DNA of 15,768 nucleotides from DATADF01 sp046263155. Lineage in GTDB: Bacteria; Actinomycetota; CADDZG01; WHSQ01. Positions 1 through 6,042 of this stretch are shown in pieces; positions within the stretch are counted from its first letter, which is position 1; every line of letters starts with the position of its first letter. The translations under genes were made by a program, and so were the position numbers. A model generated the notes under the pieces. That model had not been told where the DNA came from. It worked only from the letters and a program-made list of their open reading frames with translations, and searched no databases. The stretch spans positions 1 through 15,768 of the forward strand of contig JBHELF010000154.1 in NCBI GenBank assembly GCA_046263155.1, given 5' to 3'.

Positions 1-1
1 T

Positions 2-175
2 CGCGAGATAGTCCCAAGCTTTCAGCAACCACGGCGTGTCCCAAAGGACCTGTCATGGCTCCCGAGGTTCTCGGTGGAGAGCTTCCTCGCGTGGAACGAC
101 GGGGTGGTGGGATTCGAGCCGAACGGCAGACTCGACGGGCCGTTCTGGAACGCCGAAGAGTGGGCCCTGGACTAA
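2..175 (+). CDS. C-terminal end of an unrecognised protein (5' part outside window)
   Basis: The frame is open from the left edge to a TAA at 173-175 and gives 57 residues. It has no start codon because the gene begins outside the window. The last 35 or so residues look like real protein: rich in Phe and Trp with balanced charge, containing FLAWNDGVVGFEPNGRL and ending NAEEWALD. I do not recognise the family. It runs in the same direction as tRNA-Leu, and only 13 nt separate its stop from the tRNA. The stop codon overlaps a possible -10 box for the tRNA. This reading is preferred over the other frame on this strand, whose Arg/Ser/Trp-rich translation looks like a shadow. Confidence 0.55.
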   Translation, partial: REIVPSFQQPRRVPKDLSWLPRFSVESFLAWNDGVVGFEPNGRLDGPFWNAEEWALD

Positions 176-178
176 GCT
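173..178 (+). promoter_or_regulatory. Possible -10 box for tRNA-Leu
   Basis: TAAGCT fits the actinobacterial TANNNT -10 pattern and ends 10 nt before the mature tRNA 5' end, a plausible distance for a short 5' leader. It overlaps the stop codon of the upstream gene. I see no convincing -35 at 16-18 nt, so the call is weak. Confidence 0.3.
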
Positions 179-188
179 CGCTCCTTCT

Positions 189-274
189 GTCGGAGTAGCG
201 GAATTGGTAGACGCGCTAGGTTGAGGGCCTAGTGCCCCTCGCGGGGCGTAGGAGTTCAAGTCTCCTCTCCGACA
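189..274 (+). tRNA. tRNA-Leu (anticodon GAG)
   Basis: A complete class II tRNA can be folded by eye. The acceptor stem pairs GTCGGAG (189-195) with CTCCGAC (267-273), all seven pairs Watson-Crick, and A274 is the discriminator. The anticodon stem pairs CTAGG with CCTAG around the loop TTGAGGG, giving anticodon GAG for CUC/CUU codons. A long variable arm (GCCCC/GGGGC around a TCGC loop) is typical of tRNA-Leu. The T arm is AGGAG-TTCAAGT-CTCCT. CCA is not encoded, since CGT follows the discriminator. The 3' half is also read antisense as the end of the neighbouring serine recombinase, so this gene is very likely the element's integration target. Confidence 0.97.
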
Positions 275-275
275 C
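256..275. other. Candidate left attachment junction within tRNA-Leu 3' end
   Basis: The recombinase pseudogene reads out of the element and into the tRNA, and its stop is the antisense of the TCA in the T loop (256-258). The tRNA is structurally intact, so the element must have supplied or preserved the 3' end at integration. The crossover therefore probably lies in the T arm or acceptor stem. That tRNA 3' ends are attachment sites is well established for integrases in general. The exact core cannot be fixed from one junction. The last ten bases (266-275) recur at 5988-5997. Confidence 0.45.
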
Positions 276-1763
276 GTCCTTCCGTATACGAGGTGACCGG
301 CATGGCCTCGACCATCACGGCGCCCTCCGCTGGCCGGTACTCGAGGCGCAAACCAAGCTCCGAGTAGATCCTGGCCTTCAGCGCGGGGTCGGCCTTGCGC
401 AGCATCCTGACCGGATCGCGCACGGCCCGAACGAGCGCCCGGATTGCCTTGGCGTCGAGCGGCGCGTGGGCCGAGTGTCGGGCGATCTCCCGCTCGGCGT
501 GCAGCCGCTCACCCTGGACCTCGGCGATCCAGGCCGCCACGACCTTCGGGTCCCCGCCGGCCTCGAGGGTGGCCCGATAGCGGGCGAGCCGCCCGTCGCA
601 GTCCGCCAGCACCTTCCTCGCGGCGTCCAGTCGCGCCGCCTCGGGTTGCGCCTGGTGGGCGGCCTCGGTGAGAGCCTCGATCGTCGAGTCGACGTTGCGC
701 GGGTTGAACACCTGGGCGAGCCACCGATCGAGCTCGGGAACGACCGCCTCCTCGCGCACGTACACGCTGAGGGGGTGGTCGATCTCTTTCGTGAGCGCGT
801 ACTCGCGTGGGAACAGGCAGCGGTAGTAGCTTCGCTCGTGAACGCAGGCGCCGTGCATCCGGCGGCCGCACACGCCGCAGAACATGAGGCCTGAGAGAAC
901 GTAGGACCGCGTGCTGCTCCGCCGCTTTGTGATCGGGCGGCGCATCCCCGCCCGAGCGATCTCTTGGGCGCGCGCGAATTGCTCGGGCGAGACTAGGGGC
1001 TCGTGCGCGACCTCCGTGGAGAAAATCCACTCACTCGGGTCGTTCCACCGCATCTTGGACTGGTGGCCCGCGGCAACGTCCTCGACAGTCCACGAGCACC
1101 TCGTCGCGGCGCTGTTTGTTCCACACCTCTCGGCCGGTGTAGCGGGGGTTGCGGAGGATCGCGCGGACCGCCGTCTTGCCCCACGCGCCGCGCGCGCTCG
1201 CGCGGTGACGGTTGCGCGCGGGGTCGTGCCCGCTGGGGGAGGGGATGCCGTCGCGCGTGAGGCCCTCGGCGATTGCATAGAGGCCGAGGCCCGAGATGTA
1301 CTCGTCGAAGATTCGGCCAACGACGGATGACGTCACCGGGTCAGGCTCGAGCCGGTGCGCGCGGGCCCCCATCGCAGCCTTCGAGGGGTTGGGGTGCGGG
1401 CCAGCGTCGCCGAGGCGATAGCCGTAGGGCGGGCGGCCACCCAGGAAGCGACCCTCCTGCCGCGCTTGCGTTGCCATCGCGGCGCGCACTCGTACTTTGA
1501 TCCTGTTGCGCTCGCCCTTGCTCATTCCTCCGTACAGCGCCATGACCAGGTCGTGGGCGTCCGACCCCGGATCGACACGGCCGCCGACCTCGGGAACCCA
1601 CAGCTCCACGCCGTAATGGACGAACACTGGGAAGGTGAGTCCGAACTGCTGCCCATAGAAGGCGCGCGCGGGTTCGCCTATCACGACCGCGTCGAACCCC
1701 CTGCGCGGGTCTTTGAACGTCTCGAGCAACGCGGCGGCCTTCGGACTGTCGGGTCTTAAGCAA
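256..1763 (-). pseudogene. Serine recombinase, 5'-truncated and frameshifted
   Basis: This is a large serine recombinase of the resolvase/'recombinase' domain family and the probable integrase of the element. Recognisable coding begins at about 1755 with RPDSPKAAALLETF and runs through FDAVVIGEPARAF, the resolvase-core helix GGMSKGERNRIK and the recombinase-domain signatures GRFLGGRPPYGYR and NPRYTGREVWNK. After the frameshift it continues through the zinc ribbon (CGVCGRRMHGAC...YYRC) and a helical C-terminal part. Two lesions are visible. The first 60 or so residues of the catalytic domain, including the nucleophilic Ser and its Arg-x-Ser-type motif, are absent, and no ATG of the right kind precedes the remnant. 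In addition, one extra base (A at 1087 on the plus strand) shifts the frame between DEVLVD and VEDVAAGHQ; removing it restores VDVEDV. The C-terminus VGEET-stop is the antisense of tRNA-Leu. The enzyme is very probably inactive, so the element is stranded unless helped in trans. Confidence 0.9.
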
Positions 1764-1821
1764 TCCGGCTCCGGCCCGGCAGATGGATGTTGACTCTTAG
1801 TCAGGGAGAAGGGAGGAGCTG

Positions 1822-2232
1822 GTGACGGAGACGAAAGTGCGTCCGATCGGCGAGGTGATCTGGGCTATGCGTGAACGGGGATACGAGTTTCTTGACGGCG
1901 GCTTCTGGCGCGACCGTGGCGGGCTCGCTGCAATCATGGACATGCCGGGGTACGTGTTGCCCGGACTCAACAGCGTCGATGATCCCGCCCCCGACCTTTA
2001 CCGGGAAATGCAGTCCCGGTGGGATGAGGCGCTCGACTGGTTCATCGATGAGCACTCCAAGTTGGACGCCGACCAGAGGGAACTCGGAAGCGCCGTCTTC
2101 GAGCCGCTGGAGGGCTGGCGCCTCAATCCCGGGCTGAGGGGAGCGCGGTGTGTGGCCTGCGGGATGGAGTCTCAGGCGCTCGACCCTCAGGGCCGGATCA
2201 GGCACTTCGTTTGCCAGACCCTGGAGGGCTAA
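1822..2232 (+). CDS. 136-aa protein of unknown function with possible zinc site
   Basis: Starts with GTG at 1822 behind a strong Shine-Dalgarno sequence (GGGAGGAG, 1811-1818). The first residues are MTETKVRPIGEVIWAM. The body is acidic and Trp/Tyr-rich, with a likely helix around residues 58-85 (DLYREMQSRWDEALDWFIDEH). The tail has C110-x2-C113 and, 15 residues on, H128-x2-C131, a spacing that could bind one zinc ion. I do not recognise the family. It is divergent from the recombinase remnant, which loses homology just upstream, and is followed after 206 nt by the GHKL ATPase gene, so it may be accessory to that module or simply cargo. It is very likely a real gene given the ribosome site and residue composition; the function is unknown. 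Confidence 0.75.
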   Translation: MTETKVRPIGEVIWAMRERGYEFLDGGFWRDRGGLAAIMDMPGYVLPGLNSVDDPAPDLYREMQSRWDEALDWFIDEHSKLDADQRELGSAVFEPLEGWRLNPGLRGARCVACGMESQALDPQGRIRHFVCQTLEG

Positions 2233-2268
2233 CCGGCGAAAGTTTGCACCGCGCGCCCGGCTTACCCC

Positions 2269-2298
2269 TTGTTCCCTCAGGAGCTGCGGCAGTACGAT
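2269..2298 (+). promoter_or_regulatory. Possible promoter for the GHKL ATPase gene
   Basis: TTGTTC (2269-2274) and TACGAT (2293-2298) are separated by 18 nt in the 206-nt gap between the 136-aa gene and the ATPase gene. The -10 keeps the three key bases of TANNNT, while the -35 keeps only TTG. A transcript from here would have a leader of about 130 nt. A short palindrome CGGCA/TGCCG (2287-2302) overlaps the -10 box and could be an operator. Apart from this, nothing clear is seen in the gap. Confidence 0.25.
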
Positions 2299-2438
2299 GC
2301 CGTAGACAAAAGTGGTTTCTTGCGGCGAATCCGATCGCAGGGCTTATGCCTTCCTTTCGGCCTCGCATCGAGCGACCCGCCATAGACCGGAGTGGCCGCT
2401 AAAACCTGCTGCTCCCGACTAGGGAAGGAGGCGGACTT

Positions 2439-4364
2439 ATGTCCGACCCTGCCGTGCCAGACGCGGCCCACGTTCCTGACGCCCCCAACGGGGCCGCGGT
2501 TGACCCCGCGTTCGTCGTTGCGGTTAGCGAATCGTTGGGGACGACGCCGATGAACGTGAAGAACCTTGGTTTCATGCTCGAGCGGCTGGGCCGGGACTGC
2601 TCGCCGATGCAGTTCGTGCGGGAACTCACGCAGAACGCGATCGAGGCGAATCTCGCCGCGATCTCCAGGGGCCTCCCGAAATCAGGTGAGGTGATCTGGG
2701 ATTTCGACTTGATGCATTTTGAGGAAACCGGGGTCTACAAAGTCTGTTGCATTGACACCGGCATCGGGATGGACGGCGAGGAAATGCTCGCCTACATCAA
2801 CTCATTGAGCTCTTCCGCGCAGGTTCAGTCACACACCGGCAACTTCGGCGTCGGGGCGAAGATCGCCGCCGCTACGCGAAATCCCGCTGGCGTTGTCTAC
2901 GTCTCCTGGAAAGACGGCAAGGGTTGGATGTGCCATCTGTGGCGGGATCCCAACACCGGCGAATACGGCCTGAAGCAATGGCCTCGGCCCGACGGATCTT
3001 TTGGCGCTTACGTCGAGCTGGGCGCAGAGGTGAAGCCGGACGAGTTCGGGGAACACGGCACGAAAGTGATCTTGCTCGGTCAGCACGCCGACTACGACAC
3101 GATGAACCCACCTAAGGGTGCCGCCGTCCCGGATCAGAGATGGCTGCCTTATTACCTCAATACACGCTACTTCGAGTTTCCCGATGGAATAACGGTTCGC
3201 GCTAGGGAATCGTGGACTCAACCGGCCTCGGGGGGCGATGGAAAGACCGGCCGCAGGAAGGTAACGGGGCAGCACGATTACCTAGAACAGCACTCAGTCG
3301 CCTCCGATGTTCTCGGGCTGACAGGAGCGCGTGCCCATTGGTGGATTCTGAAGGATGAAGGTGCGTACACGTGGCATCGCACGCTGTATCTAGCGAACGG
3401 ACATGCCGCGCTACTGCACAAGAACGAGCTGTACGAAGTCGTGTCAGGTCGCGCTGCCTTCCACCGCCTCCAGCAGTTCGGCGTCATCTTCGGTCAGCAA
3501 CGCGTCGTTATTTACGTAGAGCCTGACGCCTCGGCGGTCCAAGTGGAGACGAACACCGCAAGAACACACCTGATCGTGGACGGCGACGCGGCGCCTTGGC
3601 AACAATGGGCGAGCGAGTTTCGGGAGCGGATGCCAACGCCGATCAAGCAGCTCGTCGAGGAAGTCGCGGCTAAGGGTGCGGGCTCGGATCACGCGCAATC
3701 CATTCGCGAGCGTCTTGCCAAAATCACGGAAGTTCTAAAGATCTCCAGATACAAGCCAGCAGTGAGCGGCAACGTTCTCGCCGACCCCACAACATCGGCG
3801 CCAGGGGGACGGCCCGCGGCTTCAGCGGGCACAAAGCGTGGCACGAACGGAGGAAGTCGGGGCGGCAAAGGAGGCGCCACGGGAAACATCTACGCGCTGC
3901 ATCAGGCGCCCTCGGGAACTCCTGCCAACGAGGTCCCTAACTTCCCGCACCCCGATCTGGAGTGGGTGAGCGTGGAAGATGGAAGACGCCCGAATGGCGA
4001 TATGGAGGACCGCGCGGCGCGGTATCTCCCGGATCAAAACCTGCTCCCCGCCAACGCCGACTTCCGTGTCTTTAGCGACATGGTCCGTCGCTGGGAAAAG
4101 GTGTACGACCGCGTGCCGGGGGCTAGGGAAGTGATCGTGGACGTCGTCCATGAATGGTTCGAGCAGGCTCTTGTCGAGACCGTGCTCGGTGTCCTATCCC
4201 TCAAGGGAGGCCGAGAATGGCGACCCGATCAGATAGAGGCGGCGCTGAACGAGGAGGCACTGACTGCCGCAGTCATGCAGCGATACCACGTGGAGATGAA
4301 CGTCCGCAGGGCGCTCGGCTCAAAGTTGGGCGCGTTGAAGGATCAAATCGCGGCGGGAATGTGA
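2439..4364 (+). CDS. GHKL (Bergerat-fold) ATPase, 641 aa
   Basis: A soluble ATPase of the GHKL class (gyrase B, Hsp90, histidine kinase, MutL/MORC). All nucleotide-site motifs are visible: N box RELTQNAIEA with E62 and N66 (the Asn binds Mg2+), G1 box DTGIG (D106-G110), G2 box GNFGVG (134-139) and a G3-like HGTKV around G207-T208. Residues 215-435 look like a mixed alpha/beta transducer-type domain. A Gly/Ser/Lys-rich linker (455-482) follows, and a conserved-looking helical C-terminal domain (505-630: HPDLEWVSVEDG, RAARYLPDQN, VHEWFEQALVETV). ATG follows a strong Shine-Dalgarno sequence (GGAAGGAGG). No phosphoacceptor His, nuclease or DNA-gyrase region is recognisable, so it is neither a sensor kinase nor a topoisomerase subunit. 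Only 49 nt separate it from the membrane-protein gene, so the two are probably co-transcribed. Its substrate and output are unknown. Confidence 0.9.
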   Translation: MSDPAVPDAAHVPDAPNGAAVDPAFVVAVSESLGTTPMNVKNLGFMLERLGRDCSPMQFVRELTQNAIEANLAAISRGLPKSGEVIWDFDLMHFEETGVYKVCCIDTGIGMDGEEMLAYINSLSSSAQVQSHTGNFGVGAKIAAATRNPAGVVYVSWKDGKGWMCHLWRDPNTGEYGLKQWPRPDGSFGAYVELGAEVKPDEFGEHGTKVILLGQHADYDTMNPPKGAAVPDQRWLPYYLNTRYFEFPDGITVRARESWTQPASGGDGKTGRRKVTGQHDYLEQHSVASDVLGLTGARAHWWILKDEGAYTWHRTLYLANGHAALLHKNELYEVVSGRAAFHRLQQFGVIFGQQRVVIYVEPDASAVQVETNTARTHLIVDGDAAPWQQWASEFRERMPTPIKQLVEEVAAKGAGSDHAQSIRERLAKITEVLKISRYKPAVSGNVLADPTTSAPGGRPAASAGTKRGTNGGSRGGKGGATGNIYALHQAPSGTPANEVPNFPHPDLEWVSVEDGRRPNGDMEDRAARYLPDQNLLPANADFRVFSDMVRRWEKVYDRVPGAREVIVDVVHEWFEQALVETVLGVLSLKGGREWRPDQIEAALNEEALTAAVMQRYHVEMNVRRALGSKLGALKDQIAAGM

Positions 4365-4413
4365 AGGCGCACACATTAGGGAGCTGCCACAGCATGTCGC
4401 GTGGGTGTAATTC

Positions 4414-5391
4414 GTGAACGAGCGAGTGAGCGCGATCGTCTCTCGACTTGAGGGAGTAGATCCCGACACTCTCAAGAGAACCGGCGTTGAGTTCTTCAAT
4501 TTTGAAGACATCGGCTCTTTGCTTGATCGCACGTTCGAGTACGTAGAAATCCTGAGAGAGTCGCCGGAGTTTGTCGACGGTCTCACTCCCCAGCAGGCGG
4601 ACCAAGTTTTCAGTCGGTTGGCCGGACTCGTGGAGCGCGTGCTGGCGATCCGCGACTACACGCCCACCGGCACAAACCCCCAGGAGAGTAGGGACCAGCT
4701 GGCGAGAGCGTTTTCGGAAGCCTATGCAGAGCTTTATGAGCCGTTGTTCGTGCCTCTTCAGGTTCACAGGCTCAACAAGTACGGGGCAGCGGGTGAGCTT
4801 CAGTCCACGCTCGAATACGCCCAGAGGGCACTGCAGCAGATAGAGGACAACAGGGACTCAAGCGACGCCATACTTGAAGCGCAAAAGGAAGCTTCCGCCG
4901 AGACTGGTGTCGCTAGCTTTGCCAAGATTTTTGGGGAGCAGGCGACGCATCACGAGGACCGGGCTCGTACTTGGCTAATCGCGTCCGTTTTGCTCAGCGT
5001 AGTTTTCGCGGGTGTTATCTGGTGGGTCATCGCCGATTTGCTGAATCGACTTGACGCACCCGAAGATGTTCAAGGAAACGTTCAATTCTTTCTGACTAAG
5101 CTGCTGTTAGTGCTTGTCGCGAGCGGCGTTCTGTACCAAGTCTTTAGACAATTTTCAATACAGATGCACCTCTTCACCCTGAACAAGCACCGTGAGAACT
5201 GCCTCACCGCCTTCCGCGCTTTTTATGAAGCGACTGATGATCCACAGGTCAAGGATTCGGTGCTCATTCAGGCCACGAGGGCGATCTTTGAAGCGGGGGA
5301 TACGGGCTATGTCGGTGGCAGGGATGCTGGACATCCGAATGTCATCGAGATCACGCGCGTTATGGAGCGCCTCGGGCAGCGATCCTCCTAA
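4414..5391 (+). CDS. Two-helix membrane protein, probable partner of the GHKL ATPase
   Basis: 325 residues. The first 185 are soluble and mostly helical, with many Gln/Glu and probable coiled-coil stretches (about 95-165). TM1 is at 187-210 (TWLIASVLLSVVFAGVIWW) and TM2 at about 225-245 (FFLTKLLLVLVASGVLYQVF). A compact helical tail follows (250-300: NKHRENCLTAFRAF, DSVLIQATRAIFEAGDTGY). By the positive-inside rule both ends are probably cytoplasmic, with a short external loop of about 15 residues. I recall similar 'N-HR-x-N-x2-x-TF' tails in unclassified membrane proteins near defence genes, but cannot verify that here. The start is GTG at 4414 without a clear ribosome site, which fits coupling to the upstream ATPase gene. 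Base composition is lower in GC than any other gene here, a sign of transfer. Confidence 0.85.
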   Translation: MNERVSAIVSRLEGVDPDTLKRTGVEFFNFEDIGSLLDRTFEYVEILRESPEFVDGLTPQQADQVFSRLAGLVERVLAIRDYTPTGTNPQESRDQLARAFSEAYAELYEPLFVPLQVHRLNKYGAAGELQSTLEYAQRALQQIEDNRDSSDAILEAQKEASAETGVASFAKIFGEQATHHEDRARTWLIASVLLSVVFAGVIWWVIADLLNRLDAPEDVQGNVQFFLTKLLLVLVASGVLYQVFRQFSIQMHLFTLNKHRENCLTAFRAFYEATDDPQVKDSVLIQATRAIFEAGDTGYVGGRDAGHPNVIEITRVMERLGQRSS

Positions 5392-5483
5392 TAGGAATTC
5401 GCCCTCTTTGGGTGTGCCGAATCAAAACCAGCGAGAGCGAGAGCGATCTGCCATAGGAGTGCACGGCTACCTCCTTACGCGGA

Positions 5484-5825
5484 TCAGGAGCGCCATGCCC
5501 GCCAGGCTGCATCGAGCTGCCCGAGAGGATCGCTCGACGGATCCAAGGTGACGCGCTCAGCAAGAAACCGTGAGTAGGCCCCGGCAACCTGACGATCCAT
5601 CGCGACGGTGTCGGGATCGCTCGATTCCGTAAGCCACTGGTCAACGATTTCGTCGATCTCTTCTCGTGATCGTTTCGACAGTGCTCCCAAGGCAAGTTGT
5701 TTATCGTGGGCGAACAAGATTTCGCCTGCAGCTTCTCCCGGTGTACGCCCTGCGCCCAGGCGCTCGTTCAGATGTTCCCTGACTACCGATGCATTGATGT
5801 TGGATGAGGAATCATCGTGGTCCAT
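5484..5825 (-). CDS. 113-aa hypothetical protein
   Basis: The frame gives an acidic, helix-rich soluble protein (MDHDDSSSNINASVVREHL..., then EEIDEIVDQWLTES and AYSRFLAERV) ending DAAWRAWRS. The composition is protein-like and no family is recognised. It converges on the membrane-protein gene, with 92 nt between the two stops. The ribosome site is weak (GGCGAG about 9 nt before the ATG), and there is no TANNNT box just upstream, so the start is uncertain. It lies inside the putative element and could be cargo, a small regulator or a remnant. It could also be a chance ORF, although both complementary-strand frames here look less natural. Confidence 0.5.
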   Translation of the reverse strand: MDHDDSSSNINASVVREHLNERLGAGRTPGEAAGEILFAHDKQLALGALSKRSREEIDEIVDQWLTESSDPDTVAMDRQVAGAYSRFLAERVTLDPSSDPLGQLDAAWRAWRS

Positions 5826-5976
5826 AGGGAGATTCTCGCCCTATCTTGGGCCGCCGGCGACTGAGCCCCACACTTGCCTCGATGGGACGGTTCCGAACCT
5901 CGTAGACCGGCGGACTCCCGGGAGCATCATGAACGAGCCAATGTGAAGGACCCCCTAATTAGAGGTGTAATCATGG

Positions 5977-6000
5977 TCGGGGTCGGTTCTCCGACACCGA
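5977..6000. repeat. Imperfect inverted repeat upstream of hydrolase gene
   Basis: TCGGGGTCGG (5977-5986) and CCGACACCGA (5991-6000) pair at 9 of 10 positions around a TTCT loop. No T-run follows, so it is not a typical intrinsic terminator. Its right arm contains the 10-bp copy of the tRNA 3' end. Attachment sites of serine recombinases are imperfect dyads, so this could be an attachment site; it could equally be an operator for the gene starting 43 nt downstream. Confidence 0.5.
5988..5997 (+). other. Candidate right attachment site (10-bp copy of tRNA-Leu 3' end)
   Basis: TCTCCGACAC is identical to 266-275, the end of tRNA-Leu plus one base, in the same orientation. Extending leftward, 13 of 16 positions match (260-275 against 5982-5997). 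It lies exactly where the accessory genes stop and the next long host-like gene begins. A 10-mer can recur by chance, so this is suggestive only. Confidence 0.35.
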
Positions 6001-6042
6001 TCTCCCGAAAAGCCGCCGTCGTTAAACAGAGAAAGAGGAATC

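Noticed and set aside
232..894. 220-codon plus-strand frame antisense to the recombinase
   Set aside because: The complement encodes recognisable recombinase sequence including the zinc ribbon.
1790..1795. TTGACT as a -35 box for the 136-aa gene
   Set aside because: A properly spaced -10 would fall on the ribosome site at 1811-1818, and nothing resembling TANNNT is present there.
2148..2402. 84-codon plus-strand frame overlapping the end of the 136-aa gene
   Set aside because: Low-quality composition, no ribosome site, and it overlaps a better gene; the gap 2233-2438 is better read as regulatory sequence.
2439..4364. GHKL protein as a sensor histidine kinase or gyrase/topoisomerase VI subunit
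   Set aside because: No phosphoacceptor helix, receiver partner, membrane sensor or topoisomerase transducer-toprim arrangement is visible.
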